Shown here piece after piece: positions 13,748 to 24,269 of a DNA stretch of 64,000 bases. Below the pieces are notes generated by a model, which was not told the origin of the DNA, did not search any database, and saw only the letters and a list, made by a program, of their open reading frames with translations. The translations under genes and the position numbers were made by a program. Positions within the stretch are counted from its first letter, which is position 1. Every line of letters begins with the position of its first letter. Origin of the DNA: Reticulascus tulasneorum (taxonomy: Eukaryota; Ascomycota; Sordariomycetes; Glomerellales; Reticulascaceae); the NCBI GenBank assembly GCA_001557505.1, contig LSAX01000001.1, positions 2,294,001-2,358,000 on the forward strand. The letters are read 5' to 3'.

Positions 13748-16043
13748 TGCGGACGAGGGAAGGTCATGCTTTTGTTTGCCGGGAATGGACGGGCTGTATC
13801 TAGATCGCGACTGCCGGATTGAGATGAGCGTGTCCAGGCAGGAGAGATGGCAAAGAAAGTGCTGGGTATGGGGATCTGGTATAGGTATGGTAGGGCGTTG
13901 TTGGGAGCAGATGTCAAAATCCTTTTGGGGTGATGTTTTGAGCCGCTTGGAGATCGATCGAATGGGGAGGAAGTGGTCTGTGTGGCCCGGGAGTTGTATT
14001 TCCTGGTAAGGTACTTCGGATACCTGGACTAGCTACCTTTACCTTACCATAGCCAGCTGCGTGCCGTAGGAATTATTATAACGGCGGGTAGAAAGCTGAG
14101 GTTCGCTAAACTGCGTCCTAGTTCACAGCTCCAAAGAGATCCAGACTAGGTATTGTATCTGCCCAGGTTACATGGACAATGGATGGAAATAATAAAACCT
14201 CTTTGGCCATCGCCGTCCGCGTTTGGGATGGTTGTTGATGAGCTGGCGGGATCCACCGTGCTTTTCCGTGAGTGGGGGGAAGCTTTCCCATAATCCGGGG
14301 GAATAATAAAAAACAGTCAAGAGTCGAACGAACATCCAATTGTCGAGGGCCCACACGCGGTTGGGGAGAGAGCGCCCGACCATGCGCATTTCTCTACCCT
14401 TACTCGTCGGATTCTCCAAGAGTAAAAGTATCATCCTATGCCATCTCTTACAGGATCGATTACCTGGTAATGGTCTGAATGTGCGAAGCATCTTTGGGAC
14501 GGATCGATAAGCTTCGACGCATGATCTACCGAGCATGAGATGGATGGATCTCCAGGCGACACTAATGAAACATCCATCCTCTCTGCGTCCTGTCACGAAA
14601 GACGTATTAATTACTCAACCGACAAGACAGTTCCCCCCACCTCAATCAATGCTCGTCGACGGGGACTGCTTGTCAGGCCGCTCTTGCAGCTACGTAGTGG
14701 TGTTGTCACTTTGCTCCAGGAACCAATCTGCCGTACGTCGTCGATAATATGGACACGGCCGCCCAAAAGATGTGGAACTGCTTGAACACTCTGGACTGTG
14801 CCGGAGCAAAGCGGATTCAGGGTCTAGATCAGGGTCTTGATGTTCAACGTCTTGGCGCGACTAGCTCCGACATAATCATCATCCACCATCAGTACGTCGG
14901 CAGTGGACAGCTCGCTTTTGGTTAGCAGTGCTTACAGTCGAACACCAAGCGTTGCAATTATCAACCGACCTCCGTGGTAACCGACCGCCTCAACAGTAGG
15001 GAATCGCTCTCCCCTTTCGAGCAGGTCGTTACAAAAATCGGCGTCATCTTGAAAGCGCGGTGAGGTTGTGGATGACCTGGCAACGTGACAGTTCGGCAGC
15101 CAGGAGGTCATGACCCCAAGAAAACAACCCCCAACAGGCCAATAACTACCCTTACGGAACCAATAACCCCTCCATCATTATGGTCGTGGATATGTGCCGG
15201 GCCGCCTAATAGGCAAACCTCCACTACCTCACGTACTTACTTTACCGTAGGTACTTTATGGAGTCTGAATCAGACAACCGTAGCAATAGGATAGGTGGAA
15301 CGGCTTTCCTGATTTGATGTGTACCTTACATTACATACTTGCTGTCCAGTGTGTATCCATCCCCCTCAACGCCGGAGCCTGACTGTATTCGTAACAGGTT
15401 GTTATGAAAACGACCCCCGTACACGTACCTATGGGTACACCGCAGACCAGGCAGCCTAACTAAGGTACTCGATCACCCCCAAACCTGCTCTCTTTTTCCC
15501 TCCTCCAGCAAGAACCCCGCGACAGCGGGGTCATAGGTAACTAGTTGCCACCTGTTTATTTACACACCTTCCTACCTCACCTCCCTCTTCCCGACACACA
15601 CACATACACACAAGACACCCAAGAACCTGTCGAGGCGCTCGTGTGGTCATCGTGTCCTCCAATGTCCGAGCGGCTTCTGAATCATCATCTCTGAAAATAC
15701 CACAGTGTCTTGACCTGGGATGTGAGTTACTTTCCCCGCTACTGTGATCTCCATCCAGGCAGCCGGACGAGCCTTGCGCAATCGCCTGGGGCGACCACGT
15801 ATTTAATTCGCGCCACGCTGTCTGTCTACTTCGCTTCCACCGGCTATATGATTGCTTCGAGCTCTCTTTCTGTCTTTGCCGAATTTCACTCCCGTCGATA
15901 ATGAGGATCCACTAATTCTTTGTACCTCCCAGAACAGCCACCGAGTTATCCTCTTTGCGACAGCGTCCCTTTGCTCGTATCCCCGAGCTTCCTCCTGACA
16001 AAAGCAACCTCTGTCTGAGTTATCGCCAGCCTCATTTGCGATC
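13748..16043. other. Divergent intergenic region between the F-box gene and PKR1
   Basis: This 2.3-kb stretch separates two divergent genes and should contain both promoters. No coding frame is supported. The last 500 bp before PKR1 are pyrimidine-rich, with an AC-rich run at about 15596-15613, as is common in fungal promoters and leaders. An upstream ATG at 15662 opens an 11-codon frame that closes before PKR1. Whether it is transcribed cannot be seen. Confidence 0.6.
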
Positions 16044-16520
16044 ATGGCCAGCTTTTTTCAGGACCTCTGGGAGTCCCTATTCACCCCCGGCCCGACCCCA
16101 TCCATCGTCAAGGCCACCAACATCTCCTTCGCCGCCTTGCAAGTAGTGCTCCTCATCCTCCTCGTCGCCACCTACAGCATACACTTCGTCATCCTCTCAT
16201 TCCTCTGCGGCGGCCTCTGGGGGGCCGTGAACTGGTTCGCTACCGAACTGAAGATCCACCAGGCGCGCGAGGAGCGGGAGCAGGCCCGTGCCGCCCGCGA
16301 CGCCGCCGCCACCGAGGACAGTGAGACCGAGGTAGAGACGGTCGTTTCTGGCAAGCGCGGCGCCAAGCCTGTGTCGGGGAGCAAGGAGGTCGAGCCGATC
16401 GAGCCCGCGGGCGAGCTGAAGCATCGAGCCGCCGAGCACTTGACCGGCACGCAGTCGAGCGCGAGTACCGAGGACGAGTGGGAGAAGGTCTCGGAGAATG
16501 AGAAGGAGAAGGATAAATGA
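16044..16520 (+). CDS. PKR1: Pkr1-type V-ATPase assembly factor, 158 aa, single exon
   Basis: The N-terminal half matches the fungal Pkr1 family. It starts MASFFQDLWESLFTPGPTPS, followed by two closely spaced hydrophobic segments (about residues 26-46 and 48-66) with the conserved GGLWGAVNWFATEL stretch at the end. In yeast Pkr1 is a small ER membrane protein needed to assemble the V0 sector of the vacuolar H+-ATPase. The part after residue about 75 is a charged Glu/Lys/Ala helix-like tail that varies widely in this family. The ATG at 16044 is the only start that gives the conserved N-terminus. No intron is needed. The gene converges with the transporter gene, whose stop codon lies 502 bp beyond. 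Confidence 0.9.
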   Translation: MASFFQDLWESLFTPGPTPSIVKATNISFAALQVVLLILLVATYSIHFVILSFLCGGLWGAVNWFATELKIHQAREEREQARAARDAAATEDSETEVETVVSGKRGAKPVSGSKEVEPIEPAGELKHRAAEHLTGTQSSASTEDEWEKVSENEKEKDK

Positions 16521-17022
16521 TCCCGATAGGGATGGAGGTGGCCGATGTGGATCGCATCGGTACAGATACCACACCTCACCGCTATCACCGTTCATGATAC
16601 CCCTCTACTTGGTTCGGGCTCGGCCATTATCGGAGCCAACTATGGCGAATTGACTGGAGGATGGAGTTGTACATAAGGGGTTCCCATTACCATAAACCAG
16701 AGGCTTGATTCCCGGAATACTCGATATATCCTTTCCAATGGCGACTACAACGTATGTGTGTCATGCAGTGTCAAAGGGTGCAACGCTTGATATCCTATCG
16801 TAGCATAACGCCTATCCTATAAGAAAACCCACCTCCTCCGTAATAATCGTACATGGCGGATATCACAGCTCATTGACAACCAAAACGCCGCTTCCCTATG
16901 CTATCTGCACATCTATTCTTGGACAACCTGTACCTGTCGCGCCGCTGCCATCAGTCGACAGCAGGCGTCTTTAAGCCAAGCACAAACCCATCCACGCGTG
17001 GCACTTTAGATTCATGAGAGCT
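16521..17022. other. Convergent 3' intergenic region
   Basis: This 502-bp gap lies between the stop codons of PKR1 (+) and the transporter gene (-). It must hold both 3' ends. It is somewhat more AT-rich than the flanking coding sequence. No reading frame or repeat is seen. Confidence 0.6.
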
Positions 17023-19218
17023 TCAGAGGTATTTTAACTTGCTTGTCGCATACGCGGCGCCGACAGCACATATTGCGCCAATAAATAGGCACACGGCGAT
17101 AGCGTTCGGCCCATCTGTGCTGTGGTGCTCGTCCGGGTGGGCATCCGTGGCCAACTCGGGACTCTTGCCGGGTTCGAGGACGGCAAAGACGATGGTGCTT
17201 ATGAATGTGCCGATAAATTGTGGGAGGGTGGTATAGATATTGAGGATCCCGAAATAGATACCCGACAACTCGCCGTTAGATGAAGTACCTTGGTTGTTAT
17301 CTATGCCATGCTCCAGGTGTTCTGCTTGATCTTGACCAAGAGTTGGAAGCTCGATAGCGGAGCCGTTCGAGAGGCGGCGGTAGGATGCTCCGCCGTTGCC
17401 GCCGCCGCTCATCTTATTAACCTCGACGCCGAGGAACGTGGTTGGTGCCCACATGGCAATTGTCCACGGCCTGCAAATGTCAGTCAAGTGGCACAGAGGA
17501 GGGCGACGTTTTGTTCACTTACAGTCCGCAAAGCGCAACCAGCGCCGTAGCAAATCGGAAACTGGTTGCGAAAGGGGCCATAGACATGGCCACGGCGAAC
17601 ATGAGATGCCCGCAAATCCAGATCGTGAGGAGATCAGGCTTATGCTTGTTAAAGCGCTCGACGATGGGCGCGATGCTCTGGGGAGGTCGATGAGTGAAGC
17701 TGTCGTCGTCGGGCGACTTGACGAGCATCGGCAGCAACCAGGCTCCCAGGAAGGTGATGCAAGAGTAGATGACCAAAGACATGCTGCCAATCCGGCCAAT
17801 ATCTCCCAGGGCGTCCTTGGACTCCTTCGCATCCTCGGGTACGTCGTATCGGAAGTAGGTCTCGCCAACCCATGTGGTGCTATAGAACAGGAAGGGGAAC
17901 CATCCAATCCAGGACCAGAACACGGCCCAACAGATGGCCTGTATCCTTGGTGGGAGGTGTAGTAATGTCGACCAGATTTGGCGAAACACCTTGAATCGAC
18001 CGGTAGCTTTGCTGGGGTCTTGTCTTTTAGATACCAGCACCCGCTCGGTAACAGCCCAGCAAGTCACTGCTGAGGTGAGTATTATGAAAACCGTGGCAAT
18101 GATGGTCAGCTGCTTGAACTGCGTGTCCCCGACAGACGTGCCGAAGATCTTGACCAGGTCGATTGCGCCAGCTCCGTAGCCCATCATATGGCCAATTGCA
18201 GACATTCTGCTAGCTAAGATGAGGTCAGTCACAGGAGCACACCAATGATTGCCGAAGAGATACTTACACCAAGCTGCGCCAGCTTGTTGCTTTTCCAGCG
18301 GCAGTGTATCAACCACCAAACTCCTTGCGCAGGACATGACTAATGGTCGGGTAAGTACTCATCCAAGCCCAACCGCGGAATCCATACTCACCAGCGTTGA
18401 TGGCAAAATCAACCGCGTAGATGGACAGAACGGCGAGCACAATTGTACACGTGCGAGCCGTATCCTTCGCTGTGATGAAGATCCCCACAATCTCCTTCGT
18501 GAATCCCAGTGTGAGCAGGCTGCAGGCGACGATGATGGCGCCGAGCACTATGAACGGCCGTCTTCGCCCCCATCGTGATGTTGACCCGTCCGCGATAACC
18601 CCAACCACAGGCTGGACAATGAGTCCCGACAGTGGTCCTGCGATCCAAACCAGCGACGTATTGCTCTTCGTTAAACCGAGGTTGAGGAGGTAGGGAGTGC
18701 AATCTGCAGCAAAGATCCATTAGATACGGAGACAGGAAGGAGTTCAGCGCGGGAGGGCAATGGCTCACAGGTCATCTCAATCCCCCATGTGAAGCTGATT
18801 CCAATAGCAATTAGCACTCTGGATACGATGGGCACAGGATCACGAGCTCGACCTACGTAATTCCAACCGCGATGATGTTCAGCAAAATCATGCGCGTCAC
18901 CTCCGAGCTCCCCTTGATAGACGCCTGCCCAGACCAGCTTGCCATCTCCACGGGATCGGTTTCCAATATCAAGGCGTCGTCTTCCTCCTCGTCGGCCTCC
19001 GACTTGTCCTCGTCGAACTCGTCGCCCTCGTCAGCCTTCTCCCTTTCTTTAGAAGACGATGGCTGGTTTCCGATGAGGTCCTCGTCCAGGTCGCTGCTCG
19101 ATCGCGAAGGTGTCCTTATCGGCGTCGATTTCCCCTCCGAATCATCTAAGTTATGTCGGTTGTCAACGGCGGGCTCTAGATTCGGCGAGTTCGAGGTCGA
19201 CGTCGACGTCTCGGCCAT
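17023..19218 (-). CDS. Sucrose/alpha-glucoside transporter of the GPH/SUT type, 636 aa, six exons
   Basis: The exons are 19218-18857, 18794-18769 (only 26 nt), 18703-18392, 18339-18268, 18213-17523 and 17470-17023, totalling 1911 nt. The introns are 62, 65, 52, 54 and 52 nt, with GTAGGT, GTGAGC, GTGAGT, GTAAGT and GTAAGT donors. After a cytosolic acidic N-terminus of about 110 residues come about twelve membrane spans. The signature RWGRRRPFIV in the loop after TM2-3 marks the plant SUC/fungal Sut1 branch of the GPH sugar:proton symporters. The segment DFAINA followed by VVDTLPLEKQQAGAAW is also typical. Schizosaccharomyces pombe Sut1 moves maltose and sucrose, so a plasma-membrane disaccharide/H+ symporter is likely, but the substrate is inferred. 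A long loop (NGGASYRRLSNGSA to SSNGELSG) separates TM10 and TM11. It diverges from HIS1. Confidence 0.9.
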
Positions 19219-20802
19219 TGCGAGCCGGATGGTGGAGTGGGCGATTAAGTATTCTTACCGGCATATCAGCACCTATCCAGAGCGCGGAATGGGTCCAGGC
19301 CACAAAAAATGTTCCAGGGGGGGTGCTCAGCTGGAGACACGTCGCCTAAGGTCAAGGGGGACTCGGATGTGGGCCCTGGGGACGATGCAGATAAGAAAGA
19401 GTGTTGTGCTATTATGTCTAGGAAATGTGTTATACGAGGTATCGGCTCGTGAGACTGGCCAAAGGATTTTGGTAGGTCATGTTTGGGGTATGCTACCTCA
19501 TCAAGAAAGGAGAGCGGGCAATGATCATTAGGTGTCGGAAGAGTTGAGGCTGTGTGGAACGAAAGCATGCACAGAAGCGCGGCAGCTAACCGTGGCCCCC
19601 CCCCCTGTTCAGAGAGGTGACGTCTGAGCAGCAACCCACATGTTCGCGCTGAGGATGGAAATATTAATCCTGCCCCGGGCTGAGAGCGTACAATATCCAT
19701 TGGCTCTTCTTACAGAACCTATTGGTATCTTGGTTATACAAAGCGACCGCGAGCCTACGCATCAAGTCTGAGAAACGCTTTGTCTCACGGCCAGTGCCGA
19801 GATGACCTCCCGACACAGAGTTCTCCCAGTTCCGATCTCTATGAGCAGTCCCCAGTCTTCAATTCCCAGTTAGCGATTACTTCGGTGCCTGCAGGTTCCG
19901 TTTGCCTCGTAGTTTCAATATTCCGGCAGCTGCATCAGCTTGGTACAGGTCGGCCAAAGATTTGCTATTACCGGTGTCATGGTAGGTACGCAAGTGCCCG
20001 TTGGTTGTTGGCGCTGGTGGTGAAGAATGAACTGTTTAACAACCGCCTTGTTGGTTCAATTCCACAAAAACCCAGCAGCCACTGTAGAATGATCGAAACC
20101 TGAAGCCAATTGCAGCGAGGGCTTATTAAACTACGCAATTGGTCATTTCCCGAAGGTTTATCCATGGACCATTAATGCTACCTATAATTACTTAATTAGT
20201 GCTTGGAAATGCAACTAAGGTGCTTTTAGTGCTCTAATCAGTTAGTGCTAAGTTCCCATTTCAGCACAGGGGCCGGCCACGCATCTGCAGGCGATGCGAT
20301 GCGATTGCCCCGCGTTCAACGGCATGCCCCGCCATGGCACTCGAAAAAGTGGCATTGATGAAGCTCCGACATAGGCCAAGGTCGGCGAGTCCCATCACAG
20401 AAAAATTTAACCATTTCCACCTGACTCACCCTTCAACTTGAGCAATTGCACGTACAGCTAGGGTTGGCTTGGATTCGTAGCATCGGGCAGCACTTCACTG
20501 ACAAATCCTCTGCACTTTCAAAGACTCTGCGGGAACCCCCTCTGCATTTCTCCTGCACTCGTCAGCCTCTGAAGTTGTGCCGCCTCGATTTGTCCTCAAC
20601 TCATCGTCCCGTGGCAACCACCAGTTTGCGCACATTGCAGCACTGCACTGCATTGATTGGCCTCTGCTTCTACTGGTGCTTCGTTGACTACTTCTGCAAC
20701 GCCCCGGCATTCACGCCCGACTTGCTTTACGCCATTTTCTCCCCAATATATTAATCCGTCGCCTGTGGCGCTTTGGGTCATCGGACGAAACGAAACCCCA
20801 TC
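19219..20802. other. Divergent promoter region between the transporter and HIS1
   Basis: This 1.6-kb gap is shared by the two divergent genes. It contains no supported coding frame. The HIS1-proximal half contains a perfect CPC1/Gcn4-type element at 20422-20428. Between 20160 and 20260 the sequence is AT-rich with repeated TTAGTGCT-like words. Confidence 0.6.
20422..20428 (+). promoter_or_regulatory. CPC1/Gcn4-type binding element TGACTCA
   Basis: A perfect TGACTCA lies 375 bp upstream of the HIS1 start codon at 20803. In yeast and Neurospora this element binds the bZIP activator Gcn4/CPC1, which raises amino-acid biosynthesis genes, HIS1 included, on starvation. The motif alone is expected several times per 64 kb by chance. 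The call rests on its place before a known target of this pathway. Confidence 0.6.
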
Positions 20803-22028
20803 ATGGATTTGGTGAATCAGTTGGTCATCTCCGTCCTTCCATCTCCACTCCTCATTCTGCCGAAGAAGTCATGAAGAAAATTACAGAATCGCTAATTGCG
20901 AAGGAAAGTCTAGAAGGCCGTCTTCTGTTCGCGGTTCCCAAGAGTGAGTCTTCGAGGGCGGCGGCAGACCAACGTTTCCGGGGAGCCGAGTGCTAATATG
21001 ACTATGGCAGAGGGTCGCTTGAACCAGGCCGCTTTAAATCTACTTGAAGGAGCTGATATACAATTCCGTCGAGAGAACCGACTCGACATAGCCCTCGTCA
21101 AGAACCTCTCCATTGCTCTGATCTTCCTTCCCGCAGCAGATATCCCAACATTTGTCGGCGAGGGCCGAGTTGACCTGGGCATCACGGGGTGGGATCAAGT
21201 TGAGGAGCACGACGCAGGTGTTCGCGGATACAACCGATCACGGAGAGCATCGATAGAGTTGAATGGCGACCATGGAGACGCTCTGAAGATTGCGGGAGGC
21301 TGCGAGATGGTCATGGACCTAGGTTTCGGCCACTGCAAACTCCAGGTTCAGGTTCCCGAGAAAGGCCCGTACGCCACTACGCAAGATTTGGTTGGGAAGA
21401 CAATTGGCACTAGCTTTGTCGACTTGGCCGTCGAGTACTTTGCAAGGCTGGAACAAGGACTGGATGGTCAATCCCCCGACTCTGAGATTCGCGCTTCACC
21501 GAAACTGCGGACCAAGATTGTTGAGCTTAGCGGCAGCGTTGAAGCTGCTTGTGCGCTTGGTGTTGCTGATGGAATCGTGGATCTGGTTGGTAAGTTGAAT
21601 TTCCAGCTTCCCTCCTTCAACTTCGAGTTTCCGTGGTTCTTGCTAACCCATTGGCAGAATCCGGAGAGACCATGAGGGCAGCCGGCCTGAAAGCGATCGA
21701 CACGGTAGTAGAATCTCAGGCGGTACTGATCAAATCCCGTGCGCCTTCCAATCCGGAAATGCTCGAGCTCATTGCATCCCGAATTCGAGGAGTCATCACG
21801 GCACAAAAGTATGTGCTCTGCCAGTACAACGTCGAGCGATCAAAACTGGCCGAGGCGACGAAGTACACCCCCGGGAAGCGAGCGCCGACAATAACGACGC
21901 TGGATGAGGAAGGCTGGGTCGCGGTCAGCTCAATGGTCGAAAAGAAGAAAATTGCCCTGGTGATGGACGATTTGACTCGAGTTGGTGCTCAAGATATCCT
22001 GGTTCTGGATATCCACAACACACGATAG
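20803..22028 (+). CDS. HIS1: ATP phosphoribosyltransferase (first step of histidine synthesis), 333 aa, four exons
   Basis: HIS1 joins ATP and PRPP to give phosphoribosyl-ATP, the committed and histidine-inhibited first step of the pathway. My model has exons 20803-20819, 20909-20943, 21011-21589 and 21658-22028. This yields MDLVNHLEGRLLFAVPKKGR, which fits the conserved fungal N-terminus; the His codon is split by intron 1. Intron 1 is 89 nt (GTTGGT donor, GCTAAT branch, AAAG acceptor), intron 2 is 67 nt and intron 3 is 68 nt. The catalytic core shows FLPAADIPTFVGEGRVDLGI, GHCKLQVQVPEKGPY and VADGIVDLVESGETMRAAGL. The C-terminal regulatory domain ends in ITTLDEEGWVAVSSMVEKKK. A roughly 30-residue insert after DQVEEHD (residues about 95-125), as seen in other filamentous fungi, separates it from the compact yeast protein. 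A simpler start at 20871 is possible but would replace the conserved N-terminus. Confidence 0.95.
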
Positions 22029-22624
22029 GGTTGCACGTAAAAAGGAAAAATAGATGGTTGAATTATGTCCGACGAATCTTTGTCGCAGATTGATTTGATA
22101 GTGGTAGAATGAGAACAATGTGCTGAGGAACTGAAGATTCGCAGCGCCACCTCGATTTCACATGTAGAGCTTGCGTGGTTGGGGGCTCATGCTCGCTCGG
22201 CAGCCTCAGCCATGCGACAAGCCACTCCGGATCTACGTGGTCGATAATTGATGTGCTGTCCCGGCAGCCTAAGTCTGCAATTGGCAGATTCGGAGACGAT
22301 CCATCGCATTACGGCGTAGCTGGTGTGGGGGACTTGGAAACCCGATTCGTGATTTGTCGCAGGTGAATTGGCCAAACCGCCGTCGCCGAAGTTCTTAAAT
22401 AAAGGGAAAAGGGAATTACTCACATCACCATTCAACCTCTTCCGCTGCCGACTCTCTCTCTCTCTCTCTCTCTTTTGCACTAAACCATCCATCGATATTC
22501 GGACTGGGCGCTGTTCTCTGGATTCTTGTTTCTTCAACTAACAAAGCTTTCAGGCCCTCGACAAGCCAGCTCATCATCCGTCTTCCAAGTGCTTATCCTT
22601 GATCGACAGGTACCAGCTTACGTC
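22029..22624. other. Intergenic region with TC microsatellite
   Basis: This 596-bp gap carries the 3' end of HIS1 and the promoter and leader of the next gene on the same strand. A TC run of about 22 bp lies at 22452-22474, followed by the pyrimidine-rich leader before the ATG at 22625. No coding frame is supported. Confidence 0.6.
22452..22474. repeat. TC dinucleotide microsatellite
   Basis: About eleven TC units lie 150 bp upstream of the start of the small membrane protein gene. CT tracts of this kind are common near fungal transcription start sites. They vary in length. Confidence 0.85.
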
Positions 22625-23190
22625 ATGTCGTCATCAGTAGCTACGAAACCCACCACGACCAGAGGCGATGGTGAAGTCGAAATCGCGAAGCAATCAGTCA
22701 TTTATAAGGTCAGTAATGGATTTCTGCTCAGCTTATGAATCTAAAGAATTCGAAACTCAAAATCTGAACCCGCAATGCTCCGTTCCCGCAACTCAAAACG
22801 CTCACGCAAGTACAGGTCATCATGACCCCAGTGATCTTCGTCTCTTTTCTCGTCTCGCTGGCATGGGTGGACTTCCGATACACGCTCATGAGATCGCATA
22901 GCCATGAAGATGCCGATCGGGGTCGGATGCCAACGTGGCTTCATCGTATCCTCTACCGCCCGTCGTCTTACCAGTACGTCAAGGTGAAGGAGACGTCGAC
23001 CAAGAGCCAATCAGGCGACAAATGGGGCACGTACTATCACACCAAGCAGAGGAAGCTGATGCGAATGGAGGCCGAGGATGCTTTCAATATTCGAGGTCAT
23101 GTACTTGTTGTGCTTGCACTCGTCTCACTCGCTTTTACTTGGGGGATATGGGAGCTATCTTGTTGGTTGCTGGCGTATATGACTTCTTAG
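22625..23190 (+). CDS. Small conserved-looking two-pass membrane protein, 152 aa, two exons
   Basis: Exon 1 is 22625-22708 and exon 2 is 22816-23190. The 107-nt intron has donor GTCAGT and acceptor TACAG, in phase 0. The protein has a polar N-terminus of about 30 residues, a hydrophobic span (TPVIFVSFLVSLAWVDF) and a charged loop with many Lys, Arg, Tyr and His. A second hydrophobic span (HVLVVLALVSLAFTWGIWE) runs nearly to the C-terminus. I do not recognise a named family, so no function is given. The splice sites, in-frame junction and two clean membrane spans argue that it is a real gene. Its stop lies only 47 bp from the stop of the convergent GNAT gene, so the two transcripts probably overlap at their 3' ends. 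Confidence 0.75.
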
Positions 23191-23237
23191 TGTCGAATAC
23201 GGAATCGCAGAGACTACATGATCCCCAGGTCTCGAAC

Positions 23238-24269
23238 CTACTTGTTCAAGGCTGTTTCTTCGATATCGAGGCCATGAGTGCTCGAAAAGCCGGGCCGGCG
23301 CCACGAATACTGGAGAACTCTCACGAACTGGCCCCATTTCATCTTCTCCACCTCCTTCGTCAACACGAACCCAGCGGCTTCATACAAATGCCTCGCTGCC
23401 GTAAGTGTATCCATGGTCACGAGCAGAACCTCGTCGAAGCCTTGTTGGTCCACAAACTCCATCGCTCGCTGCAACAGCTTGCGCCCAACGCCGAGTCCCC
23501 TCGCCGAGTCATCCACGATGAAACCCCGCAGGTGCGCCACACCCTTCACACCCAGATCCTCGCCGTCAATGATGATGGTGCCGACTATTTTCTCCTCTCC
23601 GGATGCAAGGGTCCGAACTGCGGCCCAGATCTGGTTAACCGGGTTGTCGAGACGGTTCATGAAGGCGCCAAAGCCAAAAGCAAGGTCCGTCTCAAAGACG
23701 CGGCCGAAGCGAACAGCCTTGGAGTAGTACTCGAGATGCATCTCGAGCTGTCTCCCGAGTATTCCCGGTCGGTAGCCTGGGAGGGTGTCAACCACTGACG
23801 CACGAGCCCGAGGTACGGCGGGCTGGATGCGGGCAGTCTCAAGCGCTTCCGCGTACAGCTTGATCGCGTGTGCAATGCTGTCAGCACCAGACGGTGCGGC
23901 ATCTAAAGCTTGTTGGACTTTCTCTACGGCATAGGTATTGATGCCGAGGAGAGTAGCCTTCCCTTGGGTAGTGAGGTAGAGCGCTTGTTCATCCTCGGCT
24001 TCACTGAGTGGCGTCTCCGGTTGCACGTCGCCGCTCAGAAGCAGCTCTTGCAATATGACCCCGAATTCAATCTCATCAAGCATCAACAGGCGACGCAAGT
24101 CCTTGACATGGTGAATCTTGTAATCTCCAATCTCTATCAGACAGTGAACGGCGGGTGGCGATAAGGCAGTTCCGGCTACGGTTCGGCGCATGAAGCCGAG
24201 TTCCCTCACCAGTTTTCGGGAGGCATGTCTGATTGGCGAGACAAGCTCAGCTGTAGTGGCGGAAGGCAT
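23238..24269 (-). CDS. MarR-like HTH/GNAT N-acetyltransferase fusion, 343 aa, intronless
   Basis: The N-terminal half (about residues 10-150) resembles a winged-helix MarR regulator: a helical start SPIRHASRKLVRELGF, a helix pair around VHCLIEIGDYKIHHVKDLRR, and a wing-like LYLTTQGKATLLGINTYA. The C-terminal half (about 170-325) is a GNAT fold. It has the acetyl-CoA loop RGLGVGRKLL near residue 254, the strand GFDEVLLVTMD and the helix ARHLYEAAGF. GNAT enzymes move an acetyl group from acetyl-CoA to an amine; the substrate here is unknown. MarR-GNAT fusions are known mainly from bacteria, and this gene has no intron, unlike most of its neighbours. Bacterial origin is therefore an inference worth testing. 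It is convergent with the small membrane protein gene. Confidence 0.85.
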   Translation of the reverse strand: MPSATTAELVSPIRHASRKLVRELGFMRRTVAGTALSPPAVHCLIEIGDYKIHHVKDLRRLLMLDEIEFGVILQELLLSGDVQPETPLSEAEDEQALYLTTQGKATLLGINTYAVEKVQQALDAAPSGADSIAHAIKLYAEALETARIQPAVPRARASVVDTLPGYRPGILGRQLEMHLEYYSKAVRFGRVFETDLAFGFGAFMNRLDNPVNQIWAAVRTLASGEEKIVGTIIIDGEDLGVKGVAHLRGFIVDDSARGLGVGRKLLQRAMEFVDQQGFDEVLLVTMDTLTAARHLYEAAGFVLTKEVEKMKWGQFVRVLQYSWRRPGFSSTHGLDIEETALNK

